From Cherax quadricarinatus (Eukaryota; Arthropoda; Malacostraca; Decapoda; Parastacidae), in the NCBI RefSeq assembly GCF_038502225.1, contig NC_091293.1, positions 2,367,201-2,431,200 of the forward strand: a stretch of 64,000 bases of DNA, read 5' to 3'. The notes under the pieces were generated by a model. The model was not told the origin of the DNA, did no database searches, and was given only the letters and a program-made list of their open reading frames with translations. The position numbers and the translations under genes are program-made. Below, one piece after another: positions 1 to 13,794 of the stretch; the first letter of the stretch is position 1, and each line of letters opens with the position of its first letter.

Positions 1-120
1 GTGCGGTTATTGGAGTTTAAACACTATCTACTACACGATGAACATTAAGGCTGCCAGTCACCTGTTGACCACCAGTTAACAATACTTTAATACTACCTAA
101 AATAGAGATTAAAGTGAACT
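1..120. other. Left flank, no gene seen
   Basis: Non-repetitive sequence before the first array. No open frame, tRNA-like structure or recognisable mobile element is visible in it. Its last bases run directly into the first degenerate 30-bp monomer. Confidence 0.6.
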
Positions 121-1411
121 CTCAGTGTATATACATTGAGATATACACCTGTCAGTGTATATACACTGAGACATACACTTGTCAGTGTATATACACTGAG
201 ATATACACCTGTCAGTGTATATACACTGAGACATACACTTGTCAGTGTATATACACTGAGATATACACCTGTCAGTGTATATACACTGAGACATACACTT
301 GTCAGTGTATATACACTGAGACATACACCTGTCAGTGTATATACACTGAGACATACACTTGTCAGTGTATATACACTGAGACATACACCTGTCAGTGTAT
401 ATACACTGAGACATACACCTGTCAGTGTATATACACTGAGACATACACTTGTCAGTGTATATACACTGAGACATACACTTGTCAGTGTATATACACTGAG
501 ACATACACCTGTCAGTGTATATACACTGAGACATACACCTGTCAGTGTATATACACTGAGACATACACCTGTCAGTGTATATACACTGAGACATACACCT
601 GTCAGTGTATATACACTGAGACATACACCTGTCAGTGTATATACACTGAGACATACACTTGTCAGTGTATATACACTGAGACATACACCTGTCAGTGTAT
701 ATACACTGAGACATACACCTGTCAGTGTATATACACTGAGACATACACCTGTCAGTGTATATACACTGAGACATACACCTGTCAGTGTATATACACTGAG
801 ACATACACCTGTCAGTGTATATACACTGAGACATACACTTGTCAGTGAATATACACTGAGACATACACCTGTCAGTGTATATACACTGAGACATACACCT
901 GTCAGTGTATATACACTGAGACATACACCTGTCAGTGTATATACACTGAGACATACACCTGTCAGTGTATATACACTGAGACATACACCTGTCAGTGTAT
1001 ATACACTGAGACATACACTTGTCAGTGTATATACACTGAGACATACACCTGTCAGTGTATATACACTGAGACATACACCTGTCAGTGTATATACACTGAG
1101 ACATACACCTGTCAGTGTATATACACTGAGACATACACCTGTCAGTGTATATACACTGAGACATACACCTGTCAGTGTATATACACTGAGACATACACTT
1201 GTCAGTGTATATACACTGAGACATACACTTGTCAGTGTATATACACTGAGACATACACCTGTCAGTGTATATACACTGAGACACACTTGTCAGTGTATAT
1301 ACACGGAGACATACACCTGTCAGTGTATATACACTGAGACATACACCTGTCAGTGTATATACACTGAGACATACACCTGTCAGTGTATATACACTTGTCA
1401 GTATATTTACA
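121..1411. repeat. S1: 30-bp palindromic minisatellite, about 43 copies
   Basis: The period is exactly 30 bp. Each monomer holds the perfect 16-bp palindrome CAGTGTATATACACTG followed by AGACATACACCTGT. The main variant positions are ACACCT versus ACACTT, plus ATATACACC in the first monomers. One monomer near 1281 lacks 2 bp, and the last copies are truncated before an AT-rich flank. Because 30 is divisible by three, both strands are open for about 400 codons; the resulting 10-residue repeat peptides show no protein-family character. The array is related in inverted orientation to the 28-bp array at 12966-13728. Confidence 0.97.
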
Positions 1412-1441
1412 AACAAATATTTTTGTTGTACTTTGAGATCG

Positions 1442-4400
1442 AACCAGTTTTATGAACTAGTGTTAGGAACCAGTGTTATGAACCAGTGTAATGAACCAGT
1501 GTTAGGAACCAGTGTTAAGAACCAGTGTTAGGAACCAGTGTTAAGAACCAGTGTTAGGAACCAGTGTTATGAACCAGTGTAATGAACCAGTGTTAGGAAC
1601 CAGTGTTAAGAACCAGTGTTAGGAACCAGTGTTATGAACCAGTGTTAAGAACCAGTGTTAGGAACCAGTGTTAGGAACCAGTGTTATGAACCAGTGTTAT
1701 GAACCAGTGTTAAGAACCAGTGTTAGGAACCAGTGTTATGAACCAGTGTTAAGAACCAGTGTTAGGAACCAGTGTTAGGAACCAGTGTTATGAACCAGTG
1801 TTAGGAACCAGTGTTATGAACCAGTGTTATGAACCAGTGGTATGAACCAGTGTTAAGAACCAGTGTTATGAATCAGTGTTAGGAACCAGTGTTAGGAACC
1901 AGTGTTATGAACCAGTGTAATGAACCAGTGTTAGGAACCAGTGTTATGAACCAGTGTAATGAACCAGTGTTAGGAACCAGTGTTAGGAACCAGTGTTATG
2001 AACCAGTGTAATGAACCAGTGTTAGGAACCAGTGTTAGGAACCAGTGTTAGGAACCAGTGTTATGAACCAGTGTAATGAACCAGTGTTAGGAACCAGTGG
2101 TATGAACCAGTGTTAAGAACCAGTGTTATAAACCAGTGTTAGGAACCAGTGTTAGGAACCAGTGTTATGAACCAGTGTAATGAATCAGTGGTAGGAACCA
2201 GTGTTAGGAACCAGTGTAATGAACCAGTGTTATGAACCAGTGTTAGGAACCAGTGTTATGAACCAGTGTTATGAACCGGTGGTATGAACCAGTGTTAAGA
2301 ACCAGTGCTATGAACCAGTGTTATGAACCAGTGCTATGAACCAGTGTTACGAACAAGTTTTATGAACCAGTGTTATGAACCAGTGTTATGAACCAGTGTT
2401 ATGAACCAGTGTTATGAACCAGTGTTATGAACAAGTGTTATGAACCAGTGTTATGAACCAGTGTTATGAACCTGTGTAATGAATCAGTATTATGAACCAG
2501 TGTTATGAACCAGTGTTATGAACCAGTGTTATGAACCAGTGTTATGAACCAATGTTATGAACCAGTGTTATGAACCAGTGTAGTGAACCAGTGTTATGAA
2601 CCAGTGTTATGAACCAGTGTAATGAATCAGTATTAAGAACCATTGTTATGAACCAGTGTTATGAACCAGTGTTATGAACCAGTGTTATGAACCAGTGTTA
2701 TGAACTAGAGTAAAGAACCAGTATTATGAACCAGTGTTATGAACCAATGTTATGAACCAGTGTTATTAACCAGTATTATGAACCAATGTTATGAACCAGT
2801 GTTATGAACCAGTGTTATGAACCAGAGTTATGAAACAATGTTATGAACCAGTGTTATGAGCCAGTGTTATGAACCAGTGTTATGAACAAATGTTATGAAC
2901 CAGTGTTATGAACCAATGTTATGAACCAGTGTTATGAACTAGTGTTATGAACAAGTGTTATGAACAAATGCTATGAACCATTGTTATGAACCAGTGTTAT
3001 GAACCAATGTTATGAACCAATGTTATGAATCAGTATTATGAACCAGTGTTATGAACCATTGTTGTGAACCAGTTTTATGAAACAGTTTTATGAACCAGTG
3101 TTATGAACCAGTGTTATGAAACAGTGTTATGAACCAGTATTGTGAACCAGTGTCATGAACCAATTTTATGAACCAGTGTTATGAACCAGGGTTTTGAACT
3201 AATGTTATGAACCAGCGTTATGAACCAGTATTATGAGCCAGTGTTATGAACCAGTGTTATGTACCAATGTTATGAACCAGTGTTATGAACCAGTGTTATG
3301 AACCAGTGTTATGAACCAGTATAATGAATCAGTGTTATTAACCAGTGTTATGAACCAGTGTTATGAACCAATGTTATGAACCAGTGTTATGAACCAGTGT
3401 TATGAACCAGTGTTATGAACCAGTATAATGAACCAGTGTTATTAACCAGTGTTATGAACCAGTGTTATGAACCAGTGTTATGATCCAGTGTAATGAACCA
3501 GAGTTATGAACCAGTTTTATGAACCTGTGTTATGAACCAGTATTATGAACCAGTGTTATGAACCAATGTAACGAACCAGTGTTAGGAACCAGTGAAATGA
3601 ACCAGTGTTATGAACCTGTGTTATGAACCAGTGTTATGAACCAGTATTATGAACCAATGTTATGAACCATTGTTATGAACCAGTGTTATGAACCAGTGTT
3701 ATGAACCAGTGTTGAACCAGTGTAATAACCCAGTGCTATAAACCAGTGTTATGAACCAGTGTTATGAACCAGTATTATGAACCAGTGTAAAGAACCAGTG
3801 TTATTAACGAGTGTTATGAACCAGTGTTATGAACCAGTGTTATGAACCAGTGTTATGAACCAGTGTTATGAACCAGTATTATGAACCAGTGTTATGAACC
3901 AGTATTATGAACCAGTGTTATTAACCAATGTTATGACCCAGTATTATGAACCAGTGTTATGAACAATTGTTATGAACCAGTGTTATGAACCAGTGTTATG
4001 AACCAATGTTATGAACCAGTGTTATGAACCAGTGTTATAAACCAGTGTTATGAACCAGTGCTATGAACCAGTATTACGAACCAGTATTATGAACCAGTGA
4101 TATGAACTAGTATTATGAACCAGCGTTATGAACCAGTGTTATGAACCAGTGTTATGAACCAGCGTTAAGAAACAATGTTATGAACCAGTGTTATGAACCA
4201 GTGTTATGAACCAATATTATGAACCAGTGTTATGAACCAATGTTATGAACCAGTGTTATGAACCAATGTTATGAACCAGTGTTATGAAACAGTGCTATGA
4301 ACCAGTGTTATGAAACAGTGCTATGAACCAGTGTTATGAACCAATGTTATGAACCAGTGTTATGAACCAATGTTATGAACCAGTGTTATGAACCAAAGCT

Positions 4401-6076
4401 ATGAACCAATATTATGAGCCAGTGTCATGAACCAGTGTTATGAACCAGGGTTATGAAGGAATGTTATGAACCAGGGTTATGAAGGAATGTTATGAACCAG
4501 TTTATTGAACCAGTACTATGAACCAGTGTTATGAACCATGTTATGAAGCAGTGTTATGAAGCAGTGTTATGAACCACTGTTATGAACCAATGTTATGAGC
4601 CAGTGTTATGAACAAATGTTATGAACCAGTGTTATGAAGCAGTGTTATGAACCAGTGTTATGAACCATGTCATGAAGCAGTGTTATGAAGCAGTGTTATG
4701 AACCAATGTTATGAAGTGTTATGAGCCAGTGTTATGAACAAGTGTTATGAACCAGTGTTATGAAGCAGTGTTATGAACCAGTGTTATGAACCATGTCATG
4801 AAGCAGTGTTATGAAGCAGTGTTAGAAACCAGTGTTATGAACCAATGTTATGAACTAGTGTTACGAACCAGTGTTATGAACCAGTGTTATGAGCCAGTGT
4901 TATGAACCAGTGTTATGAACCAGTGTTATGAACCAGTGTTGTGAACCAGTGTTATGAACCAGTGTTATGAACCAGTGTTATGAACCAGTAATGTGAACCA
5001 GTGTTATGAACCAGAGTTATGAATAAGTGTTATGAACCAGTATTATGAACCGGTGTTATGAACCAGTTTCATGAACCAGTGTTATGAACCAGTGTGATGA
5101 ACCAGTATTATGAACCAGTGTTATGAACCAGTGTTATGAACCAGTGTTATGAACCAGTGTTATAAGCCAGTGTTATGTACCAATGTTATGCGCCAGTGTT
5201 ATGAACCTGTGTTATGAACCAGTGTTATGAACCAGTGCTGTGAACCAGTGCTATGAAGCAGTGTTATGAACCACTGTTATGACCCACTATTAGGAACCGG
5301 TGTTATGAACCAGTGTTGTGAATCAGTGTTATGAACCAGTGTTATGAACTAGTGTAATGAACCAGTATTATGAACCAGTGTTATGAACCAGTGTTATGAA
5401 CCAGTGTTATGAACCAGTGTTATGAGCCAGTGTTGTGAACTAGTGTTATGAACTAGTGTTATGAACCAGTGTTATGAACCAATGTTATGAAGGAATGTTA
5501 TGAACCAGTGTTATGAACCAGTGCTGTGAACCAGCGCTGTGAACCAGTGTTATGAACCAGTGTTATGAACCTATGTTTTGAACAAGTGTTATGAACCAGT
5601 TTTATGAACCAGTGTTATGAACCAGTGTTATGTACCAATGTTATGCACCAGTGTTATGAACCTGTGTTATGAACCAGTGTTACGAACCAGTGCTGTGAAC
5701 CAGTGTTATGAACCAGTGTTATGAACCAATGGTTTGAAAAATATTATGAACCAGTGTTATGAACGAGTGTTGTGAATCAGTGTTATGAACCAGTGTTATG
5801 AACCAGTGTAATGAACCAGTATTATGAACCAGTGTTATGAACCAGTGTTATGAACCAGCGTTGTTAACCAGTGTTATGAACCAGTATTGTGAACTAGTGT
5901 TACGAACCAGTGTTATGAACCAATGTTATGAACCAGTGTTATGAACCAGTGTTACGAATCAGTGTTATGAACCAATGTTATGAACCAGTGTTATGACCCA
6001 GTGTTATGAACTTGTGTTATGAACCAGTGTAATGAACGAGTGTTATGAACTAGTGTTATGAACCAGAGTAATGAAC

Positions 6077-6083
<7 letters not shown>
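1442..6083. repeat. S2: 13-bp minisatellite, about 355 copies
   Basis: The monomer is AACCAGTGTTATG. The left 0.9 kb mixes TTAGG, TTAAG, GTAAT and TTATG versions in short recurring orders. The remaining 3.7 kb is mostly the TTATG version with scattered point changes such as AATG, GTATT, GCAGTG and CCATG. TAG, TAA or TGA falls in the monomers and 13 is not a multiple of three, so no long frame exists. No gene lies within this 4.6 kb. The array passes into the GA tract through degenerate CCAGAG copies. Confidence 0.97.
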
Positions 6084-6242
<159 letters not shown>

Positions 6243-6295
6243 GGAGATGTATAGTCTTGTTGACGAGTGAGTTTGTTGACTATACACCATCATCC

Positions 6296-9200
6296 ATCCA
6301 CTCCAGACCCACCCTGTCTCACTCCAGACCCACCCTGTCTCACTCCAGACCCACCCTGTCTCACTCCAGACCCACCCTGTCTCACTCCAGACCCACCCTG
6401 TCTCACTCCAGACCCACCCTGTCTCACTCCAGACCCACCCTGTCTCACTCCAGACCCACCCTGTCTCACTCCAGACCCACCCTGTCTCACTCCAGGCCCA
6501 TCCTGTCTCACTCCAGACCCACCCTGTCTCACTCCAGACCCACCCTGTCCCACTCCAGGCCCATCCTGTCTCACTCCAGACCCACCCTGTCTCACTCCAG
6601 ACCCACCCTGTCCCACTCCAGGCCCATCCTGTCTCACTCCAAACCCACCCTGTCTCACTCCAGACCCACCCTGTCTAACTCCAGGCACACCCTGTCTCAC
6701 TCCAGGCCCACCCTGTCTCACTCCAGGCCCACCCTGTCTCAATCCAGACCCACACTGTCTTACTCCAGACCCACCCTGTCTCACTCCACACCCACCCTGT
6801 CTCACTCCAGACCCACCCTGTCTCACTCCAGGCCCACCCTGTCTCACTCCAGACCCACCCTGTCTCACTCCAGACCCACCCTGTCTCACTCCAGACCCAC
6901 CCTGTCTCACTCCAGACCCACCCTGTCTCACTCCAGGCCCACCCTGTCTCACTCCAGACCCACACTGTCTTACTCCAGACCCACCCTGTCTCACTCCAGA
7001 CCCACCCTGTCTCACTCCAGACCCACCCTGTCTCACTCCAGGCCCACCCTGTCTCACTCCAGACCCAACCTGTCTCACTCCAGACCCACCCTGTCTCACT
7101 CCAGACCCACCCTGTCTCACTCCAGACCCACACTGTCTCACTTCAGACCCACCCTGTCTCACTCCAGACCCACACTGTCTCACTCCAGGCCCACCCTGTC
7201 TCACTCCAGACCCATCCTGTCTCACTCCAGACCCACCCTGTCTCACTCCAGACCCACCCTGTCTCACTCCAGACCCACACTGTCTCACTTCAGACCCACC
7301 CTGTCTCACTCCAGACCCACACTGTCTCACTCCAGACCCACACTGTCTCACTTCAGACCCACCCTGTCTCACTCCAGACCCACCCTGTCTCACTCCAGAC
7401 CCACCCTGTCTCACTTCAGACCCACACTGTCTCGCTTCAGACCCACCCTGTCTCACTCCAGACCCACACTGTCTCACTCCAGACCCACACTGTCTCACTT
7501 CAGACCCACCCTGTCTCACTCCAGACCCATCCTGTTTCACTCCATAACCATCCTGTCTCACTTCAGACCCACCCTGTCTCACTCCAGACCCACCCTATCT
7601 CACTCCAGACCCACACTGTCTCACTTCAGACCCACCCTGTCTCACTCCAGATCCACACTGTCTCACTCCAGACCCACACTGTCTCACTTCAGACCCACCC
7701 TGTCTCACTCCAGACCCACCCTGTCTCACTCCAGACCCACCCTGTCTCACTTCAGACCCACACTGTCTCACTTCAGACCCACCCTATCTCACTCCAGACC
7801 CACACTGTCTCACTCCAGACCCACACTGTCTCACTTCAGACCCACCCTGTCTCACTCCAGACCCACCCTGTCTCACTCCAGACCCACACTCTCTCACTCC
7901 AGACCCACACTGTCTCACTCCAGACTCACCCTGTCTCACTCCAGGCCCACCCTGTCTCACTCCAGACCCACCATGTCTCACTCCAGACCCACCATGTCTC
8001 ACACCAGACCCACCCTGTCTCACTTCAGACCCACCCTGTCTCAATGCAGACCCACCCTGTCTCACTCAAGACCAACCCTGTCTCACTCCAGACCCACACT
8101 GTCTCACTTCAGACCCACCCTGTCTCAATGCAGACCCACGCTGCCTCACTCAAGACCAACCCTGTCTAACTCCAGACTCACCCTGTCTCACTCAAGACCA
8201 ACACTGTCTCACTCCAGACCCACACTGTCTCACTTCAGACCCACCCTGTCTCACTCCAGACCCACACTGTCTCACTTCAGACCCACCCTGTCTCACTGCA
8301 GACCCACCCTGTCTCACTCCAGACCAACCCTGTCTAACTCCAGACCCACCATGTCTCACTCCAGACCCACCATGTCTCACTCCAGACCCACCCTGTCTCA
8401 CTCCAGACCCACCCTGTCTCACTCCAGACCCACCCTGTCTCACTCCAGACCAACCCTGTATCACTAAAGACTCACCCAGTCTCACTCCAGACCCACACTG
8501 TCTCACTCCAGACTCACCCTGTCTCACTCCAGGCCCACCCTGTCTCACTCCAGACCCACCATGTCTCACTCCAGACCCACCCTGTCTCACTGCAGACCCA
8601 CCCTGTCTCACTGCAGACCCATCCTGTCTCACTTCAGACCCACCCTGTCTCACTCCAGACCCACTCTGTCTCACTCCAGACCCACCCTGTCTCACTCCAG
8701 ACCAACCCTGTATCACTAAAGACTCACCCTGTCTAACTCCAGACCCAAACTGTCTCACTCCGGACCCACTCTGTCTCACTCCAGACCCATCCTGTCTCAC
8801 CCCTGACCCACCCTGTCTCACTCCAGACCCACCCTGTCTCACTGCAGACCCATCCTGTCTCACTTCAGACCCACCCTGTCTCATTCCAGACCCACTCTGT
8901 CTCACTCCAGATATATCCTATCTCACTCCAGACCCACCCTGTCTCACTTAAGACCCACCCTGTCTCACTCCAGACCCATCCTGTCTCACTTCCGACCAAC
9001 CCTGTCTCGCTGGAGACCAACCCTGTCTCACCGGAGACCAACCCTGTCTCACTCCAGACCCATCCTATCTCACTCCAGACCCACCCTGTCTCACTCCAGA
9101 CCCACCCTGTCTGACTCCAGATCCACCCTGTCTCACTCGAGACCAACCCTGTCTCAATCCAGACCCACCCTGTCTCACTCCAGACCAACCCTCTCTCACT

Positions 9201-12200
9201 CAAGACCCACCCTATCTCACTCCAGACCCACCCTGTGTCACTCCAGACCCACCCTGTCTCACTCCAGAACCCCCCTGTCTCACTCCAAACCCACCCTGTC
9301 TCACTCCAGACCCACCATGTCTCACTCCAGACCCACCCTGTCCCAATCCAGAACCACCGTGTCTCACTCAGACCCACCCTTTCTCAGTCCAGACCCACCC
9401 TGTCTCATTCCAGACCCACCCTGTCTCACTCCAGACCCACCCTGTCTCACTCCAGACCCATACTGTCTCACAACAGGCCCACCCTGTCTCACTGCAGACC
9501 CATCCTGTCTCACTGCAGACCCATCCTGTCTCACTGCAAACCCATCTTGTCTCACTCCAGACCCATTCTGTCTCACTCCAGACCCATCCTGTCTCACTCC
9601 AGAACACCCTGTCTCACTCCAGACTCATCCTGTCTCACTGCAGACCAATCCTGTCTCACTCCAGACCCACCCTGTCTCACTCCAGACCCACCCTGTCTCA
9701 CTCCAGACCCACCCTGTCTCACTGCAGACCCATCCTGTCTCACACCAGAACCACCCTGTCTCACTCCAGACCCATCCTGCCTCACTCCAGACCCACCCTG
9801 TCCCACACCAGACCCACCCTGTCTCACTCCAGACCCATCTTATCTCACTCCAGACCCACCCTGTCTCACTCCAGACCCATCTTGTCTAACTCCAGACCCA
9901 CCCTGTCTCTCTCCAGACTCACCCTGTCTCACTACAGACCCACCCTGTCTCACTCCAGACCCATCTTATCTCACTCCAGACCCTCCCCGTCTCACTCCAG
10001 TCCCACCCTTTCTCACTCCACACCTATCCTGTCTCACTGCAGACCCACCCTGTCCCACTCCAGATCCACCCAGTCTCACTCCAAACCCACACTGTCTCAC
10101 TCCAGACCCACCCTGTCTCACTCCACACCCATCCTGTCTCACTGCAGATCCATCCAGTCTCACTCCAGACCAACCCTGTCTCACTCCAGACCCACCCTGT
10201 CTCACTCCCGACCCATACTGTCTCACACCAGGCCCACCCTGTCTCACTGCAGACCCATCCTGTCTCACTGCAGACCCATCCTGTCTCACTGCAGACCCAT
10301 CCTGTCTCACTGCAGACCCATCTTGTCTCACTCCAGACCCATTCTGTCTCACTCCAGACCCACCCTGTCTCACTCCAGACCCATCCTGTATCACTCCAGA
10401 CCCACCCTGTCTCACTCCAGACTCAACCTGTCTCACTGCAGACCAATCCTGTCTCACTCCAGACCCACCCTGTCTCACTCCAGACCCACCCTGTCTCACT
10501 CCAGACCCACCCTGTCTCACTCCAGACCCACCCTGTCTCACTGTAGACCCATCCTGTCTCACTACAGACCCACCCTGTCTCACTCCAGACCCATCCTGCC
10601 TTACTCCAGACCCCCCCTGTCCCACACCAGACCCACCCTGTCTCACTCCAGACCCATCTTATCTCACTCCAGACCAACCCTGTCTCACTCCAGACCCATC
10701 TTGTCTAACTCCAGACCCACCCTGTCTCACTCCAGACTCACCCTGTCTCACTCCAGACCCACCCTGTCTCACTGCAGACCAATCCTGTCTCACTCCAGAC
10801 CCACCCTGTCTCACTCCAGACCCACCCTGTCTCACTCCAGACCCACCCTGTCTCACTGCAGACCCATCCTGTCTCACTCCAGACCCATCTTATCTCACTC
10901 CAGACCCACCCTGTCTCACTCCAGACCCATCTTGTCTAACTCCAGACCCACCCTGTCTCACTCCAGACTCACCCTGTCTCACTACGAACCCACCCTGTCT
11001 CACTCCAGACCCATCTTATCTCACTCCAGACCCACCCTGTCTCACTCCAGACCCACCCTGTCTCACTCTACACCTATCCTGTCTCACTGCAGACCCACCC
11101 TGTCTCACTCCAGACCCACCCTGTCTCACTCCAGACTCATCCTGTCTCACTGCAGACCTATCCTTTCTCACTCCAGACCCATCTTATCTCACTCCAGACC
11201 CACCCTGTCTCACTCCAGACCCACCCTGTCTCACTCCACACCCATTCTGTCCCACTGCAGATCCATCCAGTCTCACTCCAGACCAACCCTGTCTCACTCC
11301 AGACCCATCCTGTCTCACTCCATAACCATCCTGTCTCACTGCATACCCACCCACCATGTCTCACACCAGACCCATCCTTGCCCACTGCAGACCCATCCTG
11401 TCTCACTTCAGACCAACCCGGTCTCACTGCAGACCCCCTCTGTCTCACTGCAGACCCACCCTGTCTCACTCCAGACCCACCCTGTCTCTCTGCAGATCCT
11501 CCCTATCTCACACCAGACCCATCCTGTCTCACTCCCCTGTCTCACTCCAGAACCACCCTGTCTCACTCCAGACCAACCCTGTCTCACTGCAGACCCATCC
11601 TGTCTCACTGAAGACCCACCCTGTCTCACTGCAGACCCACCCTGTCTCACTGCAGATCCATCCTGTCTCACTCCAGACCCACCCTGTCGCACTCCAGACC
11701 CATCCTGTCTCACTCCACACCCATCCTGTCTCACTCCAGATCCACCCTGTCTCACTCCAGACCCCCCCTCTCTCACTCCAGACCCACCCTGTCTCAATCC
11801 AGACCCACCCAGTTTCACTCCACACCCATCCTGTCTCACTGCAGACCCATCCTGTCTCACTCCACACCCACCCTGTCTCACTGCAGACCCATCCTGTCTC
11901 ACTCCAGACCAATCTTATCTCACTCGAGACCCACCCTCTCTCACTCCAGACTCACCCTGTCTCACTCCACACCCATCCTGTCTCACTGCAAACCCACCCT
12001 GTCTGACTCCAAACCCACCCAGTCTCACTCCAAACCCACCCTGTGTCACTCCAGACCCACCCTGTCTCACTCCACACCCATCCTGTCTCACTGCAGACCC
12101 ATCCTGTCTCACTCCAGACCCACCCTGTCTCACTCCAGACCCATCCTGTCTCACTCCACACCCATCCTGTCTCACTGCAGACCCACCCTGTCTCACTCCA

Positions 12201-12935
12201 GACCCATCCTGTTTCACTCCATACCCATCCTGTCTCTCTTCAGACCCACCCTGTCTCACTCCAGGCCCACCCTGTCTCACTGCAGACCCACCCTGTCTCA
12301 CTTCAGATCCATGCTGTCTCACTCCAGACCCACGCTGTCTCACTCCAGACCCATCCTGTCTCACTCCAGACCCATCCTGCCTCACTGCAGACCCACCCTG
12401 TCTCACTCCAGACCCATCCTGTCTCACTCCAGACCCACCCAGTCTCACTCCAGACCCATCCTGTCTCACTCCATACCCAGCCTGTCTCACTCTAGACCCA
12501 CCCTGTCTCACTCCTGACCCATCCTGTCTCTCTCCAGACCCACCCTCTCTCACTGCAGACCCATCCTGTCTCACTGCAGACCCACCCTCTCTCACTGCAG
12601 ACCCATCCTTTCTCTCTGCAGACCCACCCTGTCTCACTCCAGACCCACCCTGTCTCACTCCAGACCCACCTTGTCTCACTCCTGACCCATCCTGTCTCAC
12701 TCCAGACCCATCCAGTCTCACTGCAGATCCATCCTGTCTCACTGCAGACCCACCCTGTCTCACTCCAGATCCATCCTGTCTCACTCCAGACCCTCTCTGT
12801 CTCGCTCCGGACCCACCCTGTCTCACTCCAAAGCCACCCTGCCTCACTCCAGACCCTCCCTGCCTTACTCCAGACATATTCTGCTTCACTACAGACCCAC
12901 TGTGCCTCACTCCAGACATACTCTGGAAATCTCCA
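6296..12935. repeat. S3: 21-bp minisatellite, about 316 copies
   Basis: The monomer starts CTGTCTCACT and ends CCAGACCCACC, and is pyrimidine-rich on the plus strand. Variants CTTCAG, CTGCAG, CCCATCC, AGGCCC and CTAACT occur in patches, giving higher-order repeats. For example, the rare CTTGTCTAAC variant recurs at about 9881, 10700 and 10931, which are spacings of 39 and 11 monomers. Since 21 is divisible by three, both strands carry frames of up to about 1,100 codons with heptapeptide periodicity. No start context or non-repeat domain supports a gene. The right end decays at 12850-12950 into the next array. Confidence 0.97.
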
Positions 12936-12965
12936 GATATACTCCAACACAATCCACTCAGAGGT

Positions 12966-13728
12966 CGTGTATACACCGATAGGTGTATGTCTGTGTATAT
13001 ACACCGACAGGTGTATGTCTATGTATATACACCGAGAGGAGTTTGTCTCTGTATATACACCGAAAGGAGTATGTCTGTGTATATACACTGGGAGGTGTAT
13101 GTCTGTGTATATTCACTGAGAGGTGTTCGTCTGTGTATATACACCGAGAGGAGTATGTTTGTGTATATACACCGAGAGGTGTATGTCTGTGTATATACAC
13201 CGAGAGGAGTTTGTCTGTGTATATACACTCGGAGGTGTATGTCTGTGTATATAAACTGAGCGGTGTATGTCTGTGCATATACATTGAGAGGTGTATGTCT
13301 GTGTATATACACTGAGAGGAGTATGTCTGTGTATATACACTAAGAGGTGTATGTCCGTGTATATACATTAAGAGGTGTATGTCTGTGTATATACACCGAG
13401 AGGTGTATGTCTGTGTATATATACTGAGAGGTGTATGTCTGTACATACACTGAGAGGTGAATGTCTGTGTATATACACTAAGGGGTGTATGTCTGTATAT
13501 ACACTGAGAGGTGTATGTCTGTGTATATACACTAAGAGGTGTATGTCTGCACATACAATGAGAGGTGAATGTCTGTGTATATACACTAAGAGGTGTATGT
13601 CTGTGTGCATACACTGTGAGGTGTATGTCTGCACATACACTGAGAGGTGAATGTCTGTGTATATACACTAAGAGGTGTATGTCTGTGTATATACACTGAG
13701 AGGTGTATGTCTGTGTATATACACTCTG
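12966..13728. repeat. S4: 28-bp minisatellite, inverted relative of S1, about 27 copies
   Basis: The usual monomer runs AGGTGTATGTCT, then GTGTATATACACTGAG, with a 12-bp GTGTATATACAC palindrome. Several copies between 13430 and 13650 are shorter because the TATA core is reduced to ACATACAC. The reverse complement of the S1 monomer has the same AGGTGTATGTCT start and the same TATATACACTGA core, differing mainly by an extra CA. CACCGAG and CACTGAG versions alternate. Confidence 0.95.
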
Positions 13729-13794
13729 ACATATGACTTTAATGCAGCTTTAATGACCCACGTGTAGCCGATAGGGTTTGAACCCCATTAACCA

